Shown: piece by piece, positions 15,600 through 25,951 of the stretch
How positions within the stretch are numbered: the first letter of the stretch is position 1
Layout: every line of letters starts with the position of its first letter
NCBI GenBank assembly: GCA_034434335.1
Contig: DAOTZS010000086.1
Location: forward strand, 1 to 26,306
Source: DAOTZS01 sp034434335
Lineage (GTDB): Bacteria > Chloroflexota > Anaerolineae > CG2-30-64-16
Reading direction: 5' to 3'
DNA length: 26,306 bases
Position numbers and translations under genes: made by a program
The notes under the pieces: generated by a model
The model's input: the letters and a program-made list of their open reading frames with translations, nothing else
The model's database searches: none
What the model was told of the DNA's origin: nothing

Positions 15600-16598
15600 A
15601 TGGCCGTTGCAACGCGTTCCCGGCCGGGGGGCCGGGTCTGGATCGGTCAGTTTCGAGAACTAAGCATCGTGGTCGCTTTTCTGCTGCTGTGCCTGTTCTT
15701 CTGGTGGCGCCAGCCAGAAGCGTTCCTCAAACCTGCCAACCTGGCCGTGATCATGCGCTTTGTGGCCACCTTCGGGCTCCTGGGCATTGGCGAGATCCTG
15801 GTCATTATCACCGGCGGCATTGATCTGTCCGTAGGCTCGATGACGGCTTTGGCCGGCGTACTGGTTGCGACGTTAATGCTGAAGGGGCTGGGATTTATAC
15901 CGCCCCTGCCCATGCTGCCTGCCATCCTTATCGTGCTGATCATAGCAGCGCTGGTGGGCCTGTGGCACGGCTTCTGCGTTACCAAGCTTCACATCCCGGC
16001 CTTTATTATCACCCTGGGAACCTGGCTGATGGCACGCGGGCTGGCAGCCTTTATCACGCGTGGTTACCCCATTGTCTACCCTACCGGCTCCAAATTTCTG
16101 GTCCTTGGCCAGGGCAGCTTCTATCAGGTGCCCATTATGTTTATCATCCTTGTCATCGTAGCCCTGATCACCTGGTTCGTCCTGACTGCTACTACCCTGG
16201 GCCGCCACATCTATGCGGTGGGTGGCAATATCGAAGCAGCACGGGTATCGGGCATTAATGTGGACCGTGTGCGCCTCTTCTGCTACGCCAGCAGCGGCAT
16301 GATGGGCGGGCTGGTAGGTATCTTGCTGGCATCGCGCCTGGGACAAGGGACACCTACGGTGGGCTCCGGATATGAGTTGTGGGCTATTGCTGCCACCGTG
16401 ATCGGCGGGACCAGCCTGTTTGGCGGCGAGGGCACGGTCCTTGGCGCCATCCTGGGCGCGGCCATCATGGGGGTGATGGTCAACGGCATGGTGTTGGTGA
16501 ACCTGTCGTCCTATTTACAGGATGTAGTGCTGGGCGCAGTGCTGGTGATCGCAGTGACGTACGACACGTGGCGCAGGTATCGCAGCCTGCGGAGCTGA
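15600..16598 (+). CDS. RbsC-type sugar ABC transporter permease (module 1)
   Basis: A 332-residue polytopic protein of the BPD_transp_2 group (ribose/xylose/simple-sugar permeases). About nine or ten hydrophobic segments are visible. The family stretches are FGLLGIGEILVIITGGIDLS with VGSMTALAGVLVA, FIITLGTWLMARGLAAFIT, GRHIYAVGGNIEAARVSGIN and WAIAATVIGGTSLFGGEGTV. The permease normally works as a homodimer in the inner membrane with an ABC ATPase. The start at 15600 follows GAAGGAGAGAGCGC. The ATPase gene begins 44 nt downstream and the tandem-domain binding protein follows, giving a complete importer. The sugar is unknown. Confidence 0.94.
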   Translation: MAVATRSRPGGRVWIGQFRELSIVVAFLLLCLFFWWRQPEAFLKPANLAVIMRFVATFGLLGIGEILVIITGGIDLSVGSMTALAGVLVATLMLKGLGFIPPLPMLPAILIVLIIAALVGLWHGFCVTKLHIPAFIITLGTWLMARGLAAFITRGYPIVYPTGSKFLVLGQGSFYQVPIMFIILVIVALITWFVLTATTLGRHIYAVGGNIEAARVSGINVDRVRLFCYASSGMMGGLVGILLASRLGQGTPTVGSGYELWAIAATVIGGTSLFGGEGTVLGAILGAAIMGVMVNGMVLVNLSSYLQDVVLGAVLVIAVTYDTWRRYRSLRS

Positions 16599-16642
16599 GA
16601 GCGCCGGCCAACTCCCGGAAGAGGGATGGGAGGGCGTGACTC

Positions 16643-17428
16643 ATGGCAGAGACAACTCCGATTGTGGAGATGCGCAACATCAAGAAAAGCTTCGGCGCTG
16701 TCCAGGCTTTGCGCGGTGTAGACCTGACCCTGGGCCATGGGGAAGTGCTGGGCCTGGTAGGGGATAACGCGGCCGGCAAGTCCACCCTGATGAAGGTGCT
16801 CAGCGGAGCCTACATCCCCGACGAGGGCGAGATCTGGATCGAGGGTGTGCGCGCCAATATCACCAAGCCGGAGGACTCGCGGCGCTTGGGGATCGAGATG
16901 GTCTATCAGGACTTTGCCCTGGCCAACAACCTTGACGTGGCCGCCAACGTCTTCCTGGGCCGCGAGATCGTGCGCTGGAGCCTGGGGCCGCTGCGGGTGA
17001 TGGACAAGCCGCAGATGGAGCGCGAGACCCGTCGCCTGATTGACCGTCTGCGGATTGACATCCCATCAGTACGCCAGAGGGTGGAGCACCTGTCGGGTGG
17101 ACAGCGGCAGGCCGTTGCCATCGGCCGGGCCACAGCCTTCAACGCCAAGGTCATCATCATGGATGAGCCTACTGCAGCCCTCAGCATGGCAGCCGTTGGT
17201 AAGGTGCTGGACCTGGTACGCGAGCTGAAAGCCCAAGGCTGCTCGATCATCATCATCAGCCACCGGCTGGAGGATATCTACCAGGTTGGGGACCGGGTGA
17301 TGGTGCTGCGCCACGGCCGCAAAGTCGCCGACCAGCCGGTGACGGGCGACATCCACGAGTTTCGCGAGCGGGTGGTGGCCTACATGGTGGGCGCGCGCGA
17401 CGACTTCGCGGCTGAACCAGCGGACTGA
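16643..17428 (+). CDS. Sugar ABC transporter ATP-binding protein, single NBD (module 1)
   Basis: A 261-residue ATPase with one nucleotide-binding domain. Walker A is GDNAAGKST (residues 40-48). The Q-loop is in MVYQDFALANNLDVAANVFLGRE, the signature is LSGGQRQAVAIGRA, Walker B is VIIMDEPTAALS, and the H-loop is in IIIISHRLEDIYQVGDRV. Its length and motifs match the FrcA-like single-domain ATPases, which dimerise. This contrasts with the double-domain RbsA type encoded at 19773-21329. It lies 44 nt behind its permease with GGGAGGG upstream of the ATG. It powers import by the permease and probably uses the binding protein at 17564. Confidence 0.95.
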   Translation: MAETTPIVEMRNIKKSFGAVQALRGVDLTLGHGEVLGLVGDNAAGKSTLMKVLSGAYIPDEGEIWIEGVRANITKPEDSRRLGIEMVYQDFALANNLDVAANVFLGREIVRWSLGPLRVMDKPQMERETRRLIDRLRIDIPSVRQRVEHLSGGQRQAVAIGRATAFNAKVIIMDEPTAALSMAAVGKVLDLVRELKAQGCSIIIISHRLEDIYQVGDRVMVLRHGRKVADQPVTGDIHEFRERVVAYMVGARDDFAAEPAD

Positions 17429-17450
17429 GAAGGCTCACCATGAGATGTCA

Positions 17451-17475
17451 GTGTACCCCAAGAGAGGAGGTGATG
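17451..17475 (+). promoter_or_regulatory. Second copy of the anti-SD-like leader element
   Basis: GTGTACCCCAAGAGAGGAGG followed by TGATGC aligns with 4863-4883 (GTGTACC, AA, AGGAGGTGATGC). It lies 89 nt before the tandem binding-protein gene. The ATG at 17473 opens only a six-codon ORF (MRWERR). The role is unknown; its presence ahead of both lipoprotein genes is the only support. Confidence 0.35.
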
Positions 17476-17563
17476 CGCTGGGAAAGAAGGTAGAATAGTC
17501 AGCAGTCGGCCCGTGCGTTGTCCGATCTAACCATTCTCTTTTTCACTCAAGGAGGAGAGACCC

Positions 17564-19585
<2,022 letters not shown>

Positions 19586-19603
19586 CCTTTGAGGTTTGAC
19601 GCC

Positions 19604-19643
19604 AGGGTTGGCGAGGGGCCCTGTGCCCCTCGCCAACCCTTTT
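19604..19643 (+). terminator. Intrinsic terminator after the tandem binding-protein gene
   Basis: AGGGTTGGCGAGGGGC (19604-19619) pairs perfectly with GCCCCTCGCCAACCCT (19625-19640) over a 5-nt loop, and TTTT spans 19640-19643. It marks the end of transporter module 1, so module 2 probably has its own promoter in 19644-19760. I could not identify one with confidence. Confidence 0.78.
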
Positions 19644-19772
19644 GCTCATATCGGGACCTGTTTTTCAGGCTTTTGGCCTGGGAAGGTGGATTAGGCGAGA
19701 GCGGGGTTAGTTAGTACCTTCTTGTCCGGGTTAGGGGAAAGGACATTTGGCCACCATTTGGGAGGATGTTTG

Positions 19773-21329
19773 TTGAGCGAGCAGGAGTTTGTATTGCGCA
19801 TGGAAGGCATCTCCAAGGCCTTCCCCGGCGTACAGGCGCTGGATAATGTGGATTTCGAGGCTGCAGCCGGCGAGGTGGTGGCGCTGGTAGGAGAGAACGG
19901 CGCCGGCAAGTCCACCCTCATGAAAATCCTCTGTGGGGCATACCGCAAGGATGCAGGTCGCATCTTCCTGCAAGGCCAGGAAGTAGAAATCGAAAGCCCG
20001 CATCACGCCCAACAACTCGGCATTGCCATCATTTACCAGGAATTCAACCTCACCCCCAACCAGAGCGTGGCGGCGAATATCTTCATTGGCCGCGAACCGC
20101 GGCGAAGAGGCCTGGGGCAGTTCCTCAACCTGGTGGACCGCCGTCGAATGGAAGAGGAGGCTCAGGTCCTCCTGGAGCGCGTGGGGGCTCGCGTTCCCGC
20201 TTCCGCCCTGATCCGCAACCTCTCAGTGGCACAACAGCAGATGGTGGAGGTGGCCAAGGCCCTGGCAGTGCAAGCGCGCATCATCATTATGGACGAGCCA
20301 ACCTCTGCGCTGGGGGAGGAAGAGGTAGAGACCCTCTTTGATATTATCCGCACCTTGAAAGAGGATGGTCTTGCTATCATCTTTATCAGTCACCGCCTGG
20401 AAGAGGTATTCCGCATCGCCGATCGAGTCGTAGTGTTGCGAGATGGCCGGCGGGTGGGCAGTGCCCCTGTCCGTGAGACAACGCCCGACAGGATCATCCA
20501 ATGGATGGTGGGGCGGGAACTGAGGGACATATTCCGTAAGGAGAAAACAGAGATCGGCGAACCCCTGCTGGAGGTGCGGGGGCTCACCCGCCGAGGTGTG
20601 GTGGAGGATGTGAGTTTCACCCTGCGCAGGGGGGAGATCCTCGGCTTTGCCGGCCTGGTGGGCGCCGGCCGAACGGAGACCGCCCGGCTGCTCTTCGGCG
20701 TGGACCGCATGGACGCTGGCCAGATCTGGGTTGATGGAGAGGAGGTACACATCACTTCTCCCCACGATGCGGTGGCAGCCGGGTTGGGTTTTGTGCCCGA
20801 GGACCGGGCTACGCAAGGGCTGGTGCTGAGGCTGCCCGTGCTGGAGAATATCGTCCTGGCCTCGCTGGATAATCACTCCCATGGCGGCTGGATGGACCAG
20901 CGTGCTCTGGAAAATACAGCTCTGCGTTATGTGGATAAGCTGAGTATCCGCACACCTCACCTGCGCCAGAAAGCCATGTTCCTCTCCGGTGGCAATCAGC
21001 AGAAGGTGGTGCTGGCCAAGTGGCTGGCCCTGAACCCTAAGGTGCTCATCATGGACGAGCCAACGCGGGGCATTGACGTGGGGGCCAAGGCTGAAGTGCA
21101 TTCCCTGATGAGCGAGCTGGCCAGGCAAGGCATGGGCATCATCATGATCTCCTCGGAGTTGCCGGAGGTCCTGGGCATGAGCGACCGCATCCTGGTTATG
21201 CACGAGGGCAGGGTGGCAGCCATCCTGGACCGGGCTGAGGCCACCCAGGAGAAGATCATGGCTTACGCCAGCGGGGAGATGACCAGCGAGAATACGGGTA
21301 ACGTGGTGGTAAAAGGAGCGCAACGATGA
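19773..21329 (+). CDS. RbsA-type sugar ABC transporter ATP-binding protein, two NBDs (module 2)
   Basis: About 518 residues with two nucleotide-binding domains in the RbsA/XylG/MglA pattern. The first NBD has Walker A GENGAGKST (residues 40-48), IIYQEFNLTPNQSVAANIFI, a degenerate signature LSVAQQQMVEVAKAL and Walker B IIIMDEPTSAL. The second NBD has a degenerate Walker A, GLVGAGRTE, then VPEDRATQGLVLRLPVLENI, the signature LSGGNQQKVVLAKWL and MDEPTRGIDVGAKAE. This asymmetry is normal for the family. The start is my choice of TTG at 19773, six nt behind GGAGGA (19761-19766). A TTG at 19770 and an ATG at 19800 are alternatives, and an upstream TTG at 19722 lacks an SD. Its stop overlaps the permease start (ATGA), so the two are coupled. 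Confidence 0.94.
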   Translation: MSEQEFVLRMEGISKAFPGVQALDNVDFEAAAGEVVALVGENGAGKSTLMKILCGAYRKDAGRIFLQGQEVEIESPHHAQQLGIAIIYQEFNLTPNQSVAANIFIGREPRRRGLGQFLNLVDRRRMEEEAQVLLERVGARVPASALIRNLSVAQQQMVEVAKALAVQARIIIMDEPTSALGEEEVETLFDIIRTLKEDGLAIIFISHRLEEVFRIADRVVVLRDGRRVGSAPVRETTPDRIIQWMVGRELRDIFRKEKTEIGEPLLEVRGLTRRGVVEDVSFTLRRGEILGFAGLVGAGRTETARLLFGVDRMDAGQIWVDGEEVHITSPHDAVAAGLGFVPEDRATQGLVLRLPVLENIVLASLDNHSHGGWMDQRALENTALRYVDKLSIRTPHLRQKAMFLSGGNQQKVVLAKWLALNPKVLIMDEPTRGIDVGAKAEVHSLMSELARQGMGIIMISSELPEVLGMSDRILVMHEGRVAAILDRAEATQEKIMAYASGEMTSENTGNVVVKGAQR

Positions 21330-22330
21330 GCACTTCCGCGCAGAAAGGAGGAGCAGCGGCTATGACGCGGGCCCAGGGCATGGTCTGGCGTGAGGTGCTG
21401 GGCCGGCCGGAAGTGGGCGTGCTCCTGATCCTGCTCGCCATGGCGCTGTTCCTCTCCCTCTACACCGACACTTTCCTGACCAGCACGAACATCTTCAACA
21501 TCCTGCGGGCCTTCTCCTGGATTGCCATTAGCGCCTTTGGCGAGTGCATGGTCATCATCACCGCCGGCATTGACCTTTCTGTGGGTTCGGTGATGGGCCT
21601 TTCGGGCCTGGCCAGCGCCATGTTGCTTGTGCAAGGGGTCAATGTGCCAGTGGCAGTGTTGGGCGGATTGCTGACCGGGCTGGGCGTGGGTTTCCTCAAT
21701 GGCCTGATGATCACCAAGGGCCGGCTGCCTCCCTTTATTGCCACGCTGGGAACTCTGCTCATGGCGCGGGGGCTTTGTTATGGCATTACTGGCGGCTGGC
21801 CGGTGCGCGAGCTGCCGCTGGCCTTCCGCAATCTGGGCCAGTATGACATCCCCATTGGCGGGCTGGGTGTGCCGTCGCCCCTGATCTTCATGTTGCTCTG
21901 CGCAGTGATCACCTCTATCTTCCTCACCCGTACCGTCTGGGGGTACCGCATCTATGCTGTGGGGGGCAATGAGACGGCCGCAGCCCTTTCGGGTATCAAC
22001 ACCGCCCGGGTGAAGATGATGGTTTACTCCCTCTGTGGCTTCCTGACCGCCATAGGCGGGGTGCTCATGACCGCCCGGCTGGGGGTGGCGGCACCGACCG
22101 CGGCGCAGGGGTACGAATTGGATGTCATCGCGGCGGCGGTGGTAGGCGGCACCAGCCTCTCGGGAGGGGAAGGTACTATCCTGGGCGTGCTCATCGGCGC
22201 AGCGATCATGCAGGTGCTCCGCAACGGCCTTGTGCTGGTAGGGGTCTCGGCCTACTGGTTGCAGGCAGTGCAAGGGCTGGTGATTGTGGTGGCCATCATG
22301 TTGGATCAATTGCGCAAGCGGCGGCGTTAA
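21326..22330 (+). CDS. RbsC-type sugar ABC transporter permease (module 2)
   Basis: A 334-residue polytopic permease of the same family as the one at 15600 but distinct in sequence. Key stretches are WIAISAFGECMVIITAGIDL with SVGSVMGLSGLASAM, FIATLGTLLMARGLCYGITG, GYRIYAVGGNETAAALSGIN and LDVIAAAVVGGTSLSGGEGT. The start at 21326 overlaps the ATPase stop and has AAAGGAG nearby. A second in-frame ATG at 21362 also has AAAGGAGG upstream and would trim 12 polar residues, so the true start is not certain. No binding protein follows in this module. The one at 17564, or an unlinked one, must feed it. Twenty nt downstream begins the secreted repeat protein. Confidence 0.94.
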   Translation: MSTSAQKGGAAAMTRAQGMVWREVLGRPEVGVLLILLAMALFLSLYTDTFLTSTNIFNILRAFSWIAISAFGECMVIITAGIDLSVGSVMGLSGLASAMLLVQGVNVPVAVLGGLLTGLGVGFLNGLMITKGRLPPFIATLGTLLMARGLCYGITGGWPVRELPLAFRNLGQYDIPIGGLGVPSPLIFMLLCAVITSIFLTRTVWGYRIYAVGGNETAAALSGINTARVKMMVYSLCGFLTAIGGVLMTARLGVAAPTAAQGYELDVIAAAVVGGTSLSGGEGTILGVLIGAAIMQVLRNGLVLVGVSAYWLQAVQGLVIVVAIMLDQLRKRRR

Positions 22331-22350
22331 GAGGCTAAAGGAGGAATACC

Positions 22351-24540
22351 GTGCTCATATCTGGCATCACGCGAACTACCACTCGGTCGGGCGTACCCGT
22401 TTGGCCTGCCGGCCTGGCTGGGGGCATTGTCCTGACAGCGCTGCTGATTCTCCTGCTCACGCGAGCTCCTATCGTCTCAGCCCAGAGCCCCTCTGTGCTG
22501 CCCGATGCCAAATGGCTTGATTTCTTCTGCATTGGATGGGAAGAGTGCGCGGTGGGCGACTTCAATGGCGACGGCAAGGACGACCTGCTGGCCTTTGTCC
22601 GCGATACGCGGGCGGGCAACGAGCAGGGGGATGTCTACGTAGCCCTGTCCACCGGCTCGGGGTTCCAGCCGGCAACCAAGTGGCACGACTTCTTCTGCGT
22701 CGGGCCGGAAGTCTGCAAGGTGGGCGATTTCAACGGCGATGGCAAAGACGACATCATCGCCTTCGTGCGCAGCGGCTATTCCGGAGATGCGGCCGGAGAT
22801 GTCTACGTGGCCCTGTCCACGGGGGCCGGATTCCTGCCGTCCAGCCGCTGGCACACCTTCTTCTGCGTTGGCCAGGAGGTGTGCGACATCGGCGACTTCA
22901 ACGGCGACGGCAAGACCGACATCGTCAGCTTCGCGCGCAGCAGTTATAGCGGCGACGCGCAGGGGGATGTGTATGTGGCGCTGTCCAGTGGCACAGGGTT
23001 CGGCGCAGGGGCTCGCTGGCATACCTTTTTCTGCATTCTACAGGAGCAGTGTGGCACAGGCGATTTCAACGGTGACGGCAAGGATGATATTGTGAGCTTC
23101 ACCCGGGGGTCCAACGGTGCGGTCTACGTGGCCCTTTCCAGCGGCTCGAGCTTTGGCAGCGGGGTGAAGTGGCACAATTTCTTCTGCGTGGGCGAAGAAG
23201 TGTGCGGGGTGGGGGATTTCGACGGCGACGGCAAGGACGACATCATCACCTTCCTGCGCAATGGATATGATGCCACGACGCTGGGCGACGTCTACGTCGG
23301 GCTTAGCAGTGGGAGCAGTTTCCGCTCGGGTGTCCTGTGGCATGACTACTTCTGCATCGGCCAGCAGGTATGCGGCACGGGCGACTTCAATGGCGACCGT
23401 CGCAGCGATATCGTCGCCTTCCTGCGTGACACGCAAGGAGGAGACGCCAGGGGGGATGTCTATGTGGCGCTGGCCACCGGCTCCCCCTATCGCTTTGAGG
23501 TGAGCCGCCAGTGGCATGACTACTTTTGCATCGGCCAGGAGCAGTGCGCGGTGGGGGATTTCAACGGCGATGGCCGGGACGATATCCTGGCATTTGTGCG
23601 CGATACCCAGGGCGGGGCTGGCCAGGGCGATGTTTATGTGGCCCTGAGCACCGGCCTTGGCTTCGGACCACTTACGAAGTGGCATGACTTCTTCTGCACG
23701 GGCGGAGAGGTCTGTACCATCGGTGATTTCAACGGCGATGGCCGGGACGACATCATCGCCTTTGTGCGCAGCAGCAAGACCGATGCCACCCAGGGCGATG
23801 TTTACGTGGCCCTATCCGACGGCGCCAGCTTCGGGCCCAGGACGTTGTGGAACACCTTCTTCTGCCTGGGCAATGAGATTTGTGATGTCGGCGATTTCAA
23901 CGGCGATGGCCGGGACGATATCATCACTTTCATGCGCAGCGCCTACTCAGGTGACCCGGTGGGGGACGTCTACGTGGGCCTCTCCAACGGCTATAGCTTC
24001 GCGGGCGGAGTGAAGTGGCATAACTTCTTCTGCATTCAGTGGGAGCAGTGTGGGGTAGGGGATTTCAACGGCGACGGCAAGGATGACATCCTGTCTTATA
24101 CCCGGGGCAGCCAGGGCGATGTGTATGTAGCCCTCTCCAACGGCTACAGCTTTGGCACCAGCGCTAAGTGGCATGACTTCTTCTGTGTGGGTGAAGAGGT
24201 CTGCAGCGTTGGTGATTTCAATGGCGACAGGAAGGATGACGGGATCACCTTCACCCGCAGTGCTTATACGGGCGAGGCGGCCGGGGACGTCTATGTTGCC
24301 CTCTCCACTGGGTCTAAGCTGGTAAGCGGCCCGAAGTGGCACGACTACTTCTGCATCGGCCTGGAGGTATGCGCGGCTGGGGACTTCAATGGGGACGGCC
24401 GCGGGGATATTGCCACCTTCCTCCGGGATACCCAAACCGATGCGCGGCGGGGCGATGTCTACGTGGCCCTATCAGGCGGGGACGGTTATCGCTTTGGCGA
24501 CGTGGTGCTGAAGCGCTACCTGCCACTGGTGCGCAAGTAG
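22351..24540 (+). CDS. Secreted protein of twelve Cys-pair FG-GAP/VCBS-like Ca-binding repeats, YLPLVRK tail
   Basis: A 729-residue exported protein starting at GTG with AAAGGAGG 6 nt upstream. A hydrophobic signal (about residues 21-36) has a likely cleavage after VSA (Ala44). Then come twelve repeats of 51-58 residues from residue 54 to about 720. Each has the form (K/R)WHDFFC-x5-C-xxGDFNGDGKDD followed by I(I/V)xF(V/L)R, a variable loop, and GDVYVALSxG. DFNGDGKDD is the DxDxDG calcium loop of FG-GAP/VCBS repeats, which build beta-propellers. The two Cys, five residues apart in every repeat, suggest twelve disulfides. Repeats 4 and 10 are short and repeats 6 and 12 carry YRF inserts, so the protein is a duplicated six-repeat block (22510-23508 and 23509-24510). 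It ends in KRYLPLVRK. It follows the permease by 20 nt and is probably co-transcribed. It may bind glycan or surface polymer; the function is unknown. Confidence 0.85.
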   Translation: MLISGITRTTTRSGVPVWPAGLAGGIVLTALLILLLTRAPIVSAQSPSVLPDAKWLDFFCIGWEECAVGDFNGDGKDDLLAFVRDTRAGNEQGDVYVALSTGSGFQPATKWHDFFCVGPEVCKVGDFNGDGKDDIIAFVRSGYSGDAAGDVYVALSTGAGFLPSSRWHTFFCVGQEVCDIGDFNGDGKTDIVSFARSSYSGDAQGDVYVALSSGTGFGAGARWHTFFCILQEQCGTGDFNGDGKDDIVSFTRGSNGAVYVALSSGSSFGSGVKWHNFFCVGEEVCGVGDFDGDGKDDIITFLRNGYDATTLGDVYVGLSSGSSFRSGVLWHDYFCIGQQVCGTGDFNGDRRSDIVAFLRDTQGGDARGDVYVALATGSPYRFEVSRQWHDYFCIGQEQCAVGDFNGDGRDDILAFVRDTQGGAGQGDVYVALSTGLGFGPLTKWHDFFCTGGEVCTIGDFNGDGRDDIIAFVRSSKTDATQGDVYVALSDGASFGPRTLWNTFFCLGNEICDVGDFNGDGRDDIITFMRSAYSGDPVGDVYVGLSNGYSFAGGVKWHNFFCIQWEQCGVGDFNGDGKDDILSYTRGSQGDVYVALSNGYSFGTSAKWHDFFCVGEEVCSVGDFNGDRKDDGITFTRSAYTGEAAGDVYVALSTGSKLVSGPKWHDYFCIGLEVCAAGDFNGDGRGDIATFLRDTQTDARRGDVYVALSGGDGYRFGDVVLKRYLPLVRK

Positions 24541-24550
24541 GTTGAACAAG

Positions 24551-24590
24551 CGGTAGGTGGTGGCAGATGGTCATTTGCCACCACCTACCG
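24551..24590. terminator. Bidirectional-type stem-loop between convergent genes
   Basis: CGGTAGGTGGTGGCA (24551-24565) pairs perfectly with TGCCACCACCTACCG (24576-24590) over a 10-nt loop. It lies between the + strand repeat-protein stop and the - strand stop at 24604, where a shared terminator is expected. It lacks a long T-run on either side. Confidence 0.65.
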
Positions 24591-24603
24591 CGGTGATCTC
24601 CGT

Positions 24604-25623
24604 TTAGCGGGCCATGAACTGTTCCAAAGCTGTGCGCGCGGCCTCGAGAGCGGGCAGGCGGCGGAATGTTTTGATGGGACAGTTCCACTCAGCGGCCAGG
24701 GGCGCCAGGTATTCCTCCAGGCGAGAACTGGCTGTGGCAATCCGTGCCGGCAGCATCTGGGAACCCGCGAAGATACCCATTACCTTTGTCGGCACAGTGC
24801 TCCACATCTCCTGCAGCGAAGGCTGGGCAGTCATAACATCGCTTCCCAACACTAATCCCGACTCCGCATCCACTACCAGCAGCGTATAAGCCAGGTAGGG
24901 GCGAACACCCCGCCGCTCTCTGATTGAAACCCCGAGGGGGAAGAGATCGATCTGGACCGTCATGCGGGTGCGGGGAAGCCTGGCGCGCAGGGCCGCCGCC
25001 TGTTCCCGATTAAAGGAGGGGAGCGGCGGAGGAGGCGTCGCTGGAGGGCTCAGCCACTCATCTATCCAGCCCTGAACCGCCAGAGTGCGCACGAGATAGG
25101 TCCCTTTCGGCCCACGCTTCAGCACACGTGGATCGCTGGCCACGCGCTTTGCCACCTCTATCGTCTGCTCGAGCGCCAGGGCCAGATACGATGCCTCTGC
25201 CGGATCCACAGGCCAGGGCAGGCACCCAGGGACAATGCTGTGGAATGCCGGCCAGGCCTGCCGCCCTCGTACCTTCACCCCCAGCTCCTTCAGGATCTCG
25301 CGGTCTTCTGGCAGCAAGTCCTCGCGATTCATGAATGCAGCCTGGAGTTGAGGAACCTCTAGCAGCGCATACTCCGCCACATCGGTGCCTTCATGCATGC
25401 GCCAGAAGCCCTCCAGCCCCTCGGAGCCCAGGTAGACAGCCACCGCCAGGTGTTCTCCCAGTGCTCCCATCACGCTGACATAGCCGATTTGCCCCGTCTC
25501 CGGGTTGCGCACACCAAAGATCTGGTCTTCGAGCATCCACCGCCAGGGCGCCTGCTCCTTTAGCGCCATGGCCACATCACATAGCCGGCGGTACGTATCA
25601 AGGCTGGACTGGGGTATTGCCAT
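24604..25623 (-). CDS. Hypothetical protein, DUF7309/DUF6930-like
   Basis: A 339-residue cytosolic protein without signal or membrane segments. The N-terminal part (WRWMLEDQIFGV, NPETGQIGYVSVMGALGEH, AVYLGSEGLEGFWRM) matches my recollection of the DUF7309 pattern. Such domains often precede pRiA4b ORF-3-like or SEC-C modules. The C-terminal part (MTVQIDLFPLGVSIRERRGVRPYLAYTLLVVDAESGLVLGS, split here by a Pro-rich linker PPATPPPPLPSF) resembles DUF6930. No catalytic residues can be named and the function is unknown. I chose the ATG at 25623, which has GAGG 7 nt upstream and begins MAIPQSS. An ATG at 25659 would add 12 basic residues and sits 16 nt from the antitoxin stop. It may be co-transcribed with the toxin-antitoxin genes upstream. 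Confidence 0.62.
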   Translation of the reverse strand: MAIPQSSLDTYRRLCDVAMALKEQAPWRWMLEDQIFGVRNPETGQIGYVSVMGALGEHLAVAVYLGSEGLEGFWRMHEGTDVAEYALLEVPQLQAAFMNREDLLPEDREILKELGVKVRGRQAWPAFHSIVPGCLPWPVDPAEASYLALALEQTIEVAKRVASDPRVLKRGPKGTYLVRTLAVQGWIDEWLSPPATPPPPLPSFNREQAAALRARLPRTRMTVQIDLFPLGVSIRERRGVRPYLAYTLLVVDAESGLVLGSDVMTAQPSLQEMWSTVPTKVMGIFAGSQMLPARIATASSRLEEYLAPLAAEWNCPIKTFRRLPALEAARTALEQFMAR

Positions 25624-25675
25624 CAAGTAGCCTCGCTTTCTACTGATGTACGACGACATTCGTATCGCTACTCTC

Positions 25676-25951
25676 CTACGGTGTAGCTCTCGTCTGTTCC
25701 AGGATTTTCTCCCTCAACCACTCATTGATAAGTGCTCTGGAAGGCATCTGTTTTGCTCTGGCCATCTCCGTTAGTCTTTCAGCCAGGTCTTCATCAAGAG
25801 CAAAGAGGTGAGTTCTCTGCTTTATGTCAATGTCGAAATCAGCTTCAGGCATGTCATCCCAATAATCGCCCATATCATGGGTGTCGAAGAACTCCACCAA
25901 CTGGTCAAGGGACGCGAATTCAGGCATCTGTCCGGATTTACTTCTTGCCAT
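25676..25951 (-). CDS. CopG-type antitoxin of a BrnT-like type II toxin-antitoxin pair
   Basis: A 91-residue acidic protein. The N-terminal half, FASLDQLVEFFDTHDMGDYW followed by DDMPEADFDIDI, is the toxin-neutralising segment typical of CopG_antitoxin/BrnA-like proteins. The C-terminal half, LDEDLAERLTEMARAKQMPS plus RALINEWLREKI, is a ribbon-helix-helix DNA-binding domain. By family it binds and inhibits the adjacent RelE-superfamily RNase and represses its own promoter. Its ATG lies inside the toxin 3' end, a 14-nt overlap, so the order is toxin then antitoxin, as in brnTA. AT content is higher than in the flanking metabolic genes, which fits a mobile gene pair. Confidence 0.85.
   Translation of the reverse strand: MARSKSGQMPEFASLDQLVEFFDTHDMGDYWDDMPEADFDIDIKQRTHLFALDEDLAERLTEMARAKQMPSRALINEWLREKILEQTRATP

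Noticed and set aside
19722..19772. Upstream TTG start for the RbsA-type ATPase
   Set aside because: It has no SD and the added residues do not resemble the family N-terminus, while GGAGGA sits correctly ahead of TTG 19773.
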